Positions 1 through 8,225 of a stretch of 64,000 bases of DNA are shown one piece after another. Below the pieces are notes generated by a model, which ran no database searches, was not told where the DNA came from, and saw only the letters and a program-made list of their open reading frames with translations. A program made the position numbers and the translations under genes. The number at the start of each line of letters is the position of its first letter. The stretch's first letter is position 1. Source of the DNA: Mucilaginibacter ginsenosidivorax (GTDB taxonomy: Bacteria; Bacteroidota; Bacteroidia; Sphingobacteriales; Sphingobacteriaceae); contig NZ_CP042437.1 of the NCBI RefSeq assembly GCF_007971525.1, positions 434,001 to 498,000 on the forward strand, given 5' to 3'.

Positions 1-3
1 GCT

Positions 4-330
4 TTACGTTATTGATGATCGCCATAAATCGTCGACCGACGCGCAGAGGTCAATCGCGGCATCTTGCCGGGTAATTTTTATAACTGTCAAATCCGGCTCG
101 TCCTTCAAAACATTACTTTGAACCCTAATTATCCGCAGATAATTCTCTAACCTGTTTTTAAAATTTTCCCGGGCATTCCCGGCAACTTGCACTGTAGTTA
201 CCGGCGACAGCAAAATGCGTTCACTTTCTTCTTTTGATACGCCCGGTTTTAATGACGCAACGGCGACCTCGTTTACAGCAAAAATTAAAATCTGCTGAAA
301 TTTGATTATTGATTTTTTGCTGTTGACCAT
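4..330 (-). CDS. Hypothetical protein, 108 aa
   Basis: I do not recognise this protein. It is complete inside the window: its TAA stop is at the left edge and its ATG is 46 bp upstream of the oxidoreductase stop, on the same strand, so the two could be co-transcribed. It is mixed hydrophobic and charged with no signal peptide or clear membrane helix. The first 40 residues are basic then hydrophobic; the middle (KNRLENYLRIIRVQSNV) looks helical. Composition looks protein-like, but there is no motif on which to base a function. A regulator or small cytosolic protein are equally possible. Confidence 0.5.
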   Translation of the reverse strand: MVNSKKSIIKFQQILIFAVNEVAVASLKPGVSKEESERILLSPVTTVQVAGNARENFKNRLENYLRIIRVQSNVLKDEPDLTVIKITRQDAAIDLCASVDDLWRSSIT

Positions 331-375
331 GGCGATTTTATAGAAGGTTTTTAATGAATGTTCAATCTTGTTTGG

Positions 376-1509
376 TTACCGGCTTGTAAGATCATAGGTT
401 GGGAAATCAATGTAAAAATGTTCGTTACCACCCCAAAAAGCGTCGCGTTCATAAGGGGTAAGCGGGAGGTTGTGCCTTAATCGCTCGGACAGATCGGGGT
501 TTGAGGAAAACCAGCGGCCAAATGCCACCAGGTCTGCATCGCCACTTTGCAATATGGCCTCAGCGCCATCACGATCAAACCCACCGGCAGAGATGATAGG
601 GTTTCTGAAGATCTTGCGCAGAAAAGCAGAAGCTACCGGGCTTTGCTTTTCATCCAGCGTTTCAGTTCCCATTACCCGGGGTTCGATCACGTGCAGGTAA
701 GCCAGTCCGAGTTTATCCAACTGTTCAACGTAATAACCAAAGGTGGCTTTGGGGTCCGAATCCGAAATGGCTCCCCATTTTCCACTTGGAGATACCCGAA
801 CCCCGACCCTATCTGCCCCCCATACAGATACCAGTGCATCCACCAGTTGCAACGGCAGCTTAACACGGTGCTCTATCGATCCGCCGTAGGCATCGGTTCT
901 TTTGTTGGTGCCATCCTGCAAAAAAGTATCGGCCAGGTAACCGTTGGCATTGTGAAGTTCGACGCCGTCGAAACCAGCGAGCAAAGCCCTTTCTGCTGCT
1001 TTTCTGAATGTTTCTACCAACGCGGGAATCTCTGAGATATCAATAGCCCGGTGCGGTGTAACAGGCACCCAACCATTTGCTGTAAATGATAACCCCTCAA
1101 ACGGCACAACAGATGGCGCGATTGGTGGCTGCCCATTACTTAATGATTCATGTGATTGGCGGCCATCGTGAGAGATCTGCATAAAGATAAAGCTCCCTTT
1201 TGCATGTACCGCATCAACTACTTTTTTCCAGCCTGCTATGTGATGATCTTCGTAAATGCCGGGTGCACCAATATAACCGCGGCTATCATATGAGGGATGG
1301 GTAGATTCAGTGATGATAAACCCGCCATCAGTGGCACGTTGGGTGTAATATTCGATCATCATATTGCTTACACTATCATCCGGGTTGGCCCGAAGCCGGG
1401 TTAAAGGAGGATGCACCACCCGGTGCTTTAATGTTAAACGACCAAGTTTTACCGGCGAAAATAACTTCATCCCGGTTGCAGGGTTTTCAAGAGTCTGATT
1501 TGTTTCCAT
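376..1509 (-). CDS. Old Yellow Enzyme family alkene reductase (NADH:flavin oxidoreductase)
   Basis: An FMN-dependent ene-reductase of the OYE/NemA type that should reduce activated C=C bonds, or nitro compounds, with NAD(P)H in the cytosol. The 377-aa length is normal for a single TIM barrel. Visible family marks are PPLTRLRA near residue 34 (FMN-side strand), QISHDGR at 111-117, the substrate-anion pair His186/Asn189 in ELHNANGYL, the proton-donor Tyr191, and a C-terminal phosphate-binding segment ISAGGFDRDGA followed by DLVAFGRWF. The first proline of PPLTR is often Ala in the family, a minor variation. The natural substrate cannot be read from the sequence. It probably forms a transcription unit with the small gene downstream. 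Confidence 0.93.
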   Translation of the reverse strand: METNQTLENPATGMKLFSPVKLGRLTLKHRVVHPPLTRLRANPDDSVSNMMIEYYTQRATDGGFIITESTHPSYDSRGYIGAPGIYEDHHIAGWKKVVDAVHAKGSFIFMQISHDGRQSHESLSNGQPPIAPSVVPFEGLSFTANGWVPVTPHRAIDISEIPALVETFRKAAERALLAGFDGVELHNANGYLADTFLQDGTNKRTDAYGGSIEHRVKLPLQLVDALVSVWGADRVGVRVSPSGKWGAISDSDPKATFGYYVEQLDKLGLAYLHVIEPRVMGTETLDEKQSPVASAFLRKIFRNPIISAGGFDRDGAEAILQSGDADLVAFGRWFSSNPDLSERLRHNLPLTPYERDAFWGGNEHFYIDFPTYDLTSR

Positions 1510-1895
1510 TTTTAGTGATAACCTTATTATTTAATAGCATTAAAATTTAAAGCAGCGCTTTCGACGCAGAGGATGCCACTTTGATGCCATTAAATAAATC
1601 ACTAACTATCAGTACCTTATGTATAAAATATTAATTTTATGGTATTTTATATCGTAAAATCCTCAAATGAGTTTATGACAACTATGTCGGCATAAATATG
1701 GATAGTGAAAATGCAGGTCTTTGTTTTCGGGAATATTGTGCCGGAAATGGAGTTACTAACAAACAAAACCCTTTAAATGATGAGGCATACCCTCCGGTAA
1801 ATCCAACATAGATTTCGTAAAAACACGAGATAAAACACCAAAAACAAAATCAGCACACACTAAACAACTCATTATCAAATGAATAAATATCGGTA

Positions 1896-1903
1896 TACTT
1901 TTG
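1896..1903 (+). promoter_or_regulatory. Bacteroidota-type -7 box TACTTTTG upstream of the sensor kinase
   Basis: TACTTTTG matches the TAnnTTTG consensus of the primary Bacteroidota sigma factor. No convincing TTTG -33 element is seen at the usual distance. It lies about 170 bp before the preferred kinase start (2075). The rest of 1510-1930 is AT-rich divergent intergenic DNA between the oxidoreductase and the kinase, with no gene that I can support. Confidence 0.4.
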
Positions 1904-2074
1904 GGTAATTATGGGCAGATTTAATGATGGATGTGTACCATCGCTACCTCGCTGTACATGAAACCTGGAAAATATAAACTTATCGGCAGCTACTTACCCG
2001 CCTTTCACAATACAACTCAAAATATAAAATACTTATTCCTGGCTGTTCATACCCGTATATCTTGCAATGGCACA

Positions 2075-4537
2075 ATGCCTTCCTTGTTAAAACGATCATC
2101 CCTGTTGCTGCTATTTACCATCTTTGAGCTTTCCACCCAGGCCCAAACTGCTGAAAAATACACAGGCAGAACTTTACTACAACTGAGTTCGGGATTTAAT
2201 ACGGTATTGAGGGACGCGCGCGTGGATTTAGATAGCAGCTTATTTATTACTAGCAAACGTTATAAACAGAGCCGCGTATCTACAATCGCAGAAGGCATTG
2301 ACGATGCCTACACCCTAAAAAATTGTGGTTGGATGGATACCGGAAATATAGATAGCGCAAAACGACAGCTGGCTAAAATCACAGGAGCCAATCATGCCCG
2401 GCTTTTGCTATTAATAGGCGCATACTACGTGTTTCACCCCGACTTTCATCAATATAATAGCGACAGGGGAATTGCTTACCTGCTCCAGGCAAAAAAAGAG
2501 ACTGATGCACTTAAACTTACCAAATGGTCGGCCCAGTGTGCTTGCCTTTTGGGGAAATGCTATTTCAAAGAAAATAATATCACCGAAGGCAAGCGCTGGT
2601 TTAGTACCGTTACCAATGATGCAAGACTAATCACCGATAAACAAATTCAGGCAAAATGCTGGAATTACGAGGGTATGTACTGCCCTTTTGTTGCGCAGAC
2701 AACACTTTTCAGAATTGATTGCCTAAACAAAGCCTTAAAGCTTTATAAAGCGTTAAATGATAGCGGCAACCAGGCAAACACTTTGATGGATATCTCTTAC
2801 CTGAGTTTTGCCGGCGGCAAAATGAACGAGGCCAAAGACGCGGCAACCCAATCGCTTGCATTGCAGAAATCGACTCAGTTTCCATATACTCAGTACAGTT
2901 ATGACCTATTGGCCTTTTATGCGTTACTGGCTTCAGACTCTCCCAAAGAACTTGAAATGGCCTTTGCAGCATTAAACAGCGCGGAAAAAACGAACGACTC
3001 GCTTGAAATGGCCCATTTCTACAAAAGGATCTCCAACGGCTTCATCCGGCTGAACAACGAAACTGAATATAACCGCTGGGAAAAAAGAGCGATGGAAGCT
3101 TACGAAAAACACGGTGGCGACTCTGAGTTTTGGGACTTGCTAACCTCATTTTCAAATCAATATGCCACGCCCGAAGACGGGAAAAAAGTGCTCAACCTGA
3201 TCAAAAAAACATGGAAAAACTATCCTCCGGCTAACCCCGTTGAAAAACAAACCGCCTACATAGCCCTGGGGAGTTGTTATCAACGAGCACGAAATTATAA
3301 GGAGGCTCATAGCTATTACCTGCTTGCCGAAAAGTTGGAGCAACAAAACCAGGTTTTAAAAGGCGGGATGATCAATCACTATTTAACCTTCAAACTTTGC
3401 GCGTCCTATTACTTCATGAAAAACTACGCAATGAGCCGCAAATATGCAAAGATGCTCATCTATCGTCCGGCTACTGATATCCCGGCCGGCAAGGATGATT
3501 TTTTGCGTTATTATTTCCAGATGCACCAGTTAGATTCTGTTGCCCATAACTACAAATCATCTATTTATTACCTGCATAAGTACGCCAACCTTTTAGATAC
3601 CATTAGCAGTAAAAACGAAAGCAGGCAGATCATCGATATTAACATTAAGTATGAAACCCTGCAAAAAGAAAAAAAATTACAAGAGCTTAAAACACAAAAC
3701 ATTCTGGAGCGTCAAAAAGACGCGCTTACAAAAAAAATTACCTATGCCGGTTTTGGTTTATTGCTTTTTGTAATTGTGATGATTTACAGCAGGTATTACT
3801 TTAACAAAAAAAGTAACGCCCAATTAAAGAAACAAAAGGAAGAAATTGACGATCAAAACAGTTCGCTTCAAAGCATGAACCAAAAGCAACAATCGCTTTT
3901 AACAGAAAAAGAGTTGCTTTTAAAAGAGATCCACCACCGGGTAAAAAACAACCTGCAAACATCCATGAGCCTGCTCAATATGCAATCGGCCTATGTAGAT
4001 AACGAAGTGGCTTTAGAAACCATTCGTATTAGCCAGCGGCGGATGCACGCGATGTCGCTCATTCACCAAAAGCTTTATCAATCAGAAAAACTTACCTCTA
4101 TCAATATGGCCATTTATATTGATGAGCTAACCATTTACCTACGGGATAGCTTTATAGGCCCCGCCAATATCAGCTTTGAATTACGCATACCACCCTTAGA
4201 GCTGGATATAGCCCAGGCCCTTCCCCTGGGCCTGATCATCAATGAAGCCATTACCAATTCCATTAAATATGCCTTTCCCGATAGACGTAAAGGAATGATC
4301 TATATCTTTTTGGAGCACACGACAAATGAACACTACTTACTTACCATCAGGGATAACGGTACCGGTTTACCGGATAATTTTGATAGCGATAGCACCAACT
4401 CATTAGGTATAAATCTCATGCGTGGTTTATCTGAACAGTTGCAGGGCGAATTTACCATTCAAAATAACCATGGCACCCAAATAACGGTAACCGTTAAAAA
4501 AACCGAACCTGCCGACAATAACGATTTACATAAATAA
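2075..4537 (+). CDS. TPR-containing sensor histidine kinase (HisKA_2/HWE-like)
   Basis: A membrane sensor kinase. From the chosen start it has a signal peptide (MPSLLKRSSLLLLFTIFELSTQAQ), so ATG 2075 is preferred over the in-frame ATG 1931, whose extra 48 residues are not signal-like. Periplasmic TPR-like helical repeats fill about residues 30-520. One transmembrane helix lies near 555-575, then a coiled coil (to about 610), the phosphoacceptor segment KEIHHRVKNNLQTSMSLLN (His near 619-620, typical of HisKA_2), and an HATPase domain with the N box INEAITNSIKYAF (about 722) and DNGTGLP (about 760). No response regulator gene is adjacent, so the partner is elsewhere. Such kinases often sense envelope or nutrient state, but the ligand is unknown. 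Confidence 0.9.
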   Translation: MPSLLKRSSLLLLFTIFELSTQAQTAEKYTGRTLLQLSSGFNTVLRDARVDLDSSLFITSKRYKQSRVSTIAEGIDDAYTLKNCGWMDTGNIDSAKRQLAKITGANHARLLLLIGAYYVFHPDFHQYNSDRGIAYLLQAKKETDALKLTKWSAQCACLLGKCYFKENNITEGKRWFSTVTNDARLITDKQIQAKCWNYEGMYCPFVAQTTLFRIDCLNKALKLYKALNDSGNQANTLMDISYLSFAGGKMNEAKDAATQSLALQKSTQFPYTQYSYDLLAFYALLASDSPKELEMAFAALNSAEKTNDSLEMAHFYKRISNGFIRLNNETEYNRWEKRAMEAYEKHGGDSEFWDLLTSFSNQYATPEDGKKVLNLIKKTWKNYPPANPVEKQTAYIALGSCYQRARNYKEAHSYYLLAEKLEQQNQVLKGGMINHYLTFKLCASYYFMKNYAMSRKYAKMLIYRPATDIPAGKDDFLRYYFQMHQLDSVAHNYKSSIYYLHKYANLLDTISSKNESRQIIDINIKYETLQKEKKLQELKTQNILERQKDALTKKITYAGFGLLLFVIVMIYSRYYFNKKSNAQLKKQKEEIDDQNSSLQSMNQKQQSLLTEKELLLKEIHHRVKNNLQTSMSLLNMQSAYVDNEVALETIRISQRRMHAMSLIHQKLYQSEKLTSINMAIYIDELTIYLRDSFIGPANISFELRIPPLELDIAQALPLGLIINEAITNSIKYAFPDRRKGMIYIFLEHTTNEHYLLTIRDNGTGLPDNFDSDSTNSLGINLMRGLSEQLQGEFTIQNNHGTQITVTVKKTEPADNNDLHK

Positions 4538-4747
4538 AAAGCTGATTTAGTATGGCATTCACGCTTCAGTTTTGGATGAACTATTTGGAAGGCTCACCTT
4601 AATTCATTGGTATCGCTAACATGAATTTACGATATAAAACACCGTTATTTTCGCAACGATCCGGTAAATAATTGATAGTCAAATACCTAAAAGATGGCGC
4701 TACAATTGCCCATTTATATAAAATCAATCAATTTTTATAATCATATT

Positions 4748-5440
4748 ATGGAAACAAAATTTAATATCGTGCTGGTGCACGGCGCGTTTGGTGACGGTTC
4801 CCATTGGAAGCACGTAATTCCAACATTGGTTGCAAAAGGCTATAATGTGAGGGCGGTACAATTACCCCTAACCTCTTTGGCCGACGACGTTAAGCGCGCA
4901 GGCGATATGGTAGCTGCGCTTGAAGGGCCAACGCTTTTGGTAGGTCACTCTTATGGAGGGATGGTAATTTCCGGCGCGGGTAACCAGCCAAACGTAGTAG
5001 GGCTTGTTTACATAGCAGCTTTTGCACCTGATGAAGGCGAAGCAGCAGGCGGCCTTTTAGGCTTACGGGAAGCTCCCGTTGGAATAGCCAGCGTAAAGCC
5101 AGATGCGCAGGGTTTTCTTTATGTAGACCCGGCGAACTATCATGAAGTATTTTGCCAGGGTGTTTCTGATGAGGATGCTTTAGTGATGGCTTTATCACAA
5201 AAACCAATTAGCGGACAGGCTTTTGGCGATCCATCGGGCGCACCCGCCTGGAAACAAAAACCAAGCTGGTACCAGGTATCTGCTAACGACAAAATGATCC
5301 CGCCCGAAACCGAAGCCTGGTTTGCGGAACGGATGCAGGCTAAAAAAACAATTACCCTGGATTCAGGGCACGCGTCGTTAGCTTCAAATGGCAAAGAAGT
5401 TACTGATTTTATTATTGAAGCAGCCGAATCACTCATATGA
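4748..5440 (+). CDS. Alpha/beta hydrolase
   Basis: A 230-aa serine alpha/beta hydrolase of the small esterase/salicylate-esterase-like group. The oxyanion segment VLVHGAFGDGSHW is at residues 8-20, the nucleophile elbow GHSYGG at 66-71 (Ser68), and a C-terminal DSGHAS supplies the catalytic His. Start ATG 4748 (METKFNIVL) is preferred: the upstream in-frame ATG at 4694 would add 18 residues unlike the family, before the first beta strand. There is no signal peptide, so it is cytosolic. Its TGA overlaps the ATG of the next gene (ATGA), implying translational coupling. The substrate is unknown. Confidence 0.9.
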   Translation: METKFNIVLVHGAFGDGSHWKHVIPTLVAKGYNVRAVQLPLTSLADDVKRAGDMVAALEGPTLLVGHSYGGMVISGAGNQPNVVGLVYIAAFAPDEGEAAGGLLGLREAPVGIASVKPDAQGFLYVDPANYHEVFCQGVSDEDALVMALSQKPISGQAFGDPSGAPAWKQKPSWYQVSANDKMIPPETEAWFAERMQAKKTITLDSGHASLASNGKEVTDFIIEAAESLI

Positions 5441-5856
5441 GCAGCGTAGATTTAACTGTCCCGGAAAATAACAAAAGCATTGTCAGGGAAGCTTTTGAAG
5501 CCGTTTTTAACAAGAGGGAACCGGGTGCTTTCGAAAAATATTGGTCGGCAGATTATATACAACATAGTGCGCATATCCCGCCGGGGCGCCAGGGCCTACA
5601 AAGTTTAGTTGCGGCATTACCGCCGGAAGCGCGTTACGAATCGTCGATTATGATGGCCGAAGGAGATATGGTAATGGTACACGGTCGTTATTATGGGATA
5701 CCCGGCCCGAACTGGATAGTTGTAGATATTATCCGCATGGAAAATGGCAAACTGGCTGAACATTGGGACGTTATTCAGGATGAGGCTACAGAGGCATCGT
5801 CAAAAAGCGGCTTACCCATGTTTGGCGACCATTTTGGTGTAAAACCGATCTTCTGA
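5437..5856 (+). CDS. SnoaL-like / NTF2-fold protein
   Basis: A 139-aa protein of the SnoaL-like cone fold. Typical elements are the N-terminal helix with VREAFEAVFNKRE, YWSADYIQHSAHIPPG (the family's Y-hhQHs segment), GDMVMVHGRYYG, and the closing IRMENGKLAEHWDVIQDE. Members include small cyclases, isomerases and many proteins of unknown role; length is standard. It overlaps the hydrolase stop by 4 bp, so the pair is probably made together, perhaps for breakdown or modification of one small molecule. That joint role is inference. Confidence 0.85.
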   Translation: MSSVDLTVPENNKSIVREAFEAVFNKREPGAFEKYWSADYIQHSAHIPPGRQGLQSLVAALPPEARYESSIMMAEGDMVMVHGRYYGIPGPNWIVVDIIRMENGKLAEHWDVIQDEATEASSKSGLPMFGDHFGVKPIF

Positions 5857-6279
5857 TTATTAAACTAATAACTTAATTATTTAAAAACCCGCTATCCTAT
5901 ATTGAAGAGCTGAATATCGGCTTTTTGATATGGGATTGCCGTCTTTAATGCAATTTAAGAACTGTTGATACAAGCTTTGGCATCAACCCTTGATCGATGC
6001 GGAGATAAGAGCAACAGAAAACGAATAGCTTCTCAACTTTATGAAGAGATAGGGAAATTTAAAGTCCTCAAACTGATTAACGATCTTTTTTGTGCAAATA
6101 TTAAGGTGGGCCCCAAACTTCTGCTTTCAAAAAAGATACTGACATCCTTACTAAACTCAGGGGATTTAGGGTCACGATAATAGTGCAGTACTTTATTAAA
6201 CTTGCATTTACTTGATCAACAGTGAATTATCTGGCAAAAAAGGGACAAGCGACCGATTTCTCGTGCTTGCGCATTCTGA

Positions 6280-6321
6280 CTCCTTAGGCTGGGCTCGAAT
6301 CAGCGACTCTCTGATTAACAG
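6280..6321 (-). pseudogene. 3' half of a tRNA-Asn (anticodon loop to discriminator)
   Basis: Read on the - strand, this stretch has an anticodon loop region CTGTTAATCAGAG (anticodon GTT), a T arm GCTGATTCGAGCCCAGC with one mismatch, and the acceptor 3' strand CTAAGGAG. Similarity stops at the anticodon loop; there is no D arm or 5' acceptor strand to the right. On the - strand it is followed by an imperfect hairpin and a T run (about 6236-6270). A 3' half broken at the anticodon loop is the classic product of tyrosine-recombinase integration into a tRNA gene. 5857-6279 otherwise holds nothing I can support as coding. Confidence 0.6.
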
Positions 6322-6390
6322 AAATAAAGTTTTCAAATTTTAAAAAATGTTTTTATATTTGAATTAACAATTAGAGTCATTTTGCTATTG

Positions 6391-6479
6391 TGTTACTCGT
6401 AGAGTAAAAAACTTTTGAAAGTGTGAATTACTGATTATCAATATATAAGAGTTAAGGTTCACAAACCTAACTCTCCGCT
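6391..6479 (+). repeat. Tandem tRNA-Ser-like degenerate unit 1 (89 nt)
   Basis: Unit 1 of a pair spaced exactly 110 bp. It starts with a GTTACTCGTAG-like block and ends in the hairpin GAGTTAaGGTT-CACA-AACCTAACTC followed by CTCTCCGCT. The final 9 nt resemble the 3' acceptor strand of the intact tRNA-Ser just downstream, and the length (89 nt) matches it, but the 5' two thirds do not fold as a tRNA. Confidence 0.55.
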
Positions 6480-6500
6480 AAAAGGCAAATTAAAAAAAAG

Positions 6501-6589
6501 CGTTATTCGTAGCGTTCAAGTTCAAAAAGCCGAAAAAACAGCGTCAGTAAAGCGTAAAGAGCTGTGGTTCTGAACCCTAGCTCTCCGCT
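6501..6589 (+). repeat. Tandem tRNA-Ser-like degenerate unit 2 (89 nt)
   Basis: Unit 2 begins CGTTATTCGTAG and ends in the hairpin GAGCTgtGGTT-CTG-AACCctAGCTC then CTCTCCGCT. It matches unit 1 mainly at both ends. The conserved hairpins with differing, compensated stem bases suggest structure rather than chance. Either a pair of decayed tRNA-Ser copies or integration scars; a small structured RNA is also possible. Confidence 0.55.
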
Positions 6590-6593
6590 TAAT

Positions 6594-6628
6594 AAAAGCA
6601 GTCCCGCCCAAGCGGGATTTTTGCTTTT
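6594..6628 (+). terminator. Hairpin terminator after the tRNA-like repeats
   Basis: CCCGC-CCAA-GCGGG followed by ATTTTT, extended by flanking AAAAGCA/TGCTTTT pairing. It closes the repeat pair before tRNA-Ser, suggesting that the repeats are, or once were, transcribed on the + strand. Confidence 0.65.
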
Positions 6629-6636
6629 ATAACCAC

Positions 6637-6723
6637 GGAGAGGTGTCAGAGTGATCGAATGTGCCTGATTCGAAATCAGGTGTACTGTTACAGGTACCGG
6701 GGGTTTGAATCCCTCCCTCTCCG
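6637..6723 (+). tRNA. tRNA-Ser (anticodon CGA)
   Basis: A complete class II tRNA: acceptor GGAGAGG/CCTCTCC with discriminator G, anticodon stem CCTGA/TCAGG around loop TTCGAAA (anticodon CGA, reads UCG), a long variable arm, and a T arm GGGGGTTTGAATCCCTC. CCA is not encoded. A strong terminator follows 20 bp downstream. Confidence 0.95.
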
Positions 6724-6743
6724 CAAAGCAAATACATCAAAAG

Positions 6744-6775
6744 GCCCGCAAATATTAGCTTTGCGGGCTTTTTTG
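6744..6775 (+). terminator. Rho-independent terminator after tRNA-Ser
   Basis: GCCCGCAAA / CTTTGCGGGC stem with a TATTAG loop and a following T6 run. Confidence 0.85.
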
Positions 6776-6876
6776 TTTCCACGAAGGTTAGCTTCTGTCA
6801 GGATGGTTAAAAGTTTTCAAGGCTTCTGAATTTACCAACAATTCCATTTGGCCATTATATGAACAATATTCCGCCC

Positions 6877-7983
6877 TTATCCAAGCTTTTTCCGCAACCA
6901 TTTCCTAACCGGTTCATCGTACCATTTTAATGCGGCATAGGCCAAAACTATTGCGCCTGTTAAAATAAGCAGCGCATAAGGCCACGCCTGTGCAATTGTA
7001 ATACCTTTATGATTACTGATCCAGGCTACGTAGAAGTATACAAGCGGATAATGCACCATGTAAAGCGGATAGGATATATCACCCAAGAATTTGCATATTT
7101 TGCTCTCGGCTTTTGTTTGTATCACGCCGCTGGCACCAAGATATACAATAAACGGAAAAACGATGATAATGCAAACAGCTTCATATACCCCGTTCATCCA
7201 AAGATGCGCGGCGCCGCCAACGCGTGGCATGTAAAGTACGATAGCTATTAAAAGACTGCACCATAAAAAGGCATTTTTAATCTGCCCCGGCTTCACTACA
7301 CGTGAAAGCAACAGCCCGGCAAAGAAAGGATACATGGTGCGGGTGAGTCCAATACGCACTTGTTCTACGTTCAGTGTCCAGCCACCACTCACGTCGCCGT
7401 TTGTGATTGCCAGATGAGCCAGTAATATAGCGGCGACGCCAACCAGGATACTTAATGCCGTTTTGGAAAATTTCCTGATCCAGATTGCATAAAGAATATT
7501 GGCAATGTATTCAAAGAACAACGACCATCCCACGCTATTAAGTGGGTGCATCTCTTCCCAGCCACGTATATCAAGCGACAATGGAACGGGCAGAATAGTA
7601 TAACCGATGAACATCACCAGCAACATCTTCCAGGCAGGAATGGTGTGAATAAGCGGCCAAAGTGTAGAATCGGTAAAATAGAACCCGATGGCGCCGAGGG
7701 TCATTCCTAAAACTACCATTGGCTGAAGGCGTTCGATACGGCGTTTGAAAAAACTGCCGATCGTGATTTTATTCCATCTGTCGTCATAAGCGTAGCCGAT
7801 TACAAAGCCAGATAATAAAAAGAAAAAATCTACAGCCAGATAACCGTGGTTGACAAGAATATCTAAATGACCGGTACCCAGTGGCTCCGTCAGGTGAAAG
7901 GTTACAACAATAATAGCCGCAACACCACGAAGGCCGTCTAATATGGGATAGTGTGGCTTGGTGGCCAGTTCATTATTATTCAT
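6877..7983 (-). CDS. Acyltransferase 3 family membrane protein (OafA/YrhL-like)
   Basis: An integral membrane O-acyltransferase that transfers acetyl or other acyl groups to surface sugars or other extracytoplasmic acceptors. Start ATG 7983 (MNNNELATKPHYPILDGLRG) is chosen because LDGLRGVAAIIVVTFH, the family's N-terminal catalytic-His segment, normally follows within about 20 residues; a longer frame to 8073 would add 30 unlikely residues. About ten transmembrane helices follow, with LLSGFVIGYAYDDR (F/R segment), and a late SYPLYMVHYPLVYF segment typical of Acyl_transf_3. Length (368 aa) is normal. It stands alone, convergent with tRNA-Ser and divergent from the large surface protein, so its acceptor is not evident. 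Confidence 0.9.
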   Translation of the reverse strand: MNNNELATKPHYPILDGLRGVAAIIVVTFHLTEPLGTGHLDILVNHGYLAVDFFFLLSGFVIGYAYDDRWNKITIGSFFKRRIERLQPMVVLGMTLGAIGFYFTDSTLWPLIHTIPAWKMLLVMFIGYTILPVPLSLDIRGWEEMHPLNSVGWSLFFEYIANILYAIWIRKFSKTALSILVGVAAILLAHLAITNGDVSGGWTLNVEQVRIGLTRTMYPFFAGLLLSRVVKPGQIKNAFLWCSLLIAIVLYMPRVGGAAHLWMNGVYEAVCIIIVFPFIVYLGASGVIQTKAESKICKFLGDISYPLYMVHYPLVYFYVAWISNHKGITIAQAWPYALLILTGAIVLAYAALKWYDEPVRKWLRKKLG

Positions 7984-8225
7984 TAGCAAACAGGATATAC
8001 AGACTATAAATTTATAACCAGCGTAAATTATAAAAAAGAATGCATTGGTGCACCAATGTTTCGGCCTAAGCAATCACAGGCAATTTCAAACTCGCGCGTT
8101 ACATCAAGAGGTTTTGTCCCAGGGATACTGTAGTTAATAAGTTTTTTTTTACATTTTACAATTAAAGTAATAACTTCATAATCAATTTACTGGCAACTAA
8201 ACCATGTTTTTCACCTAACTTAAAC

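Noticed and set aside
5965..6180. Possible 71-aa gene with a TTG start
   Set aside because: Low-complexity, no family resemblance, non-ATG start, and located in a degenerate tRNA-scar region.
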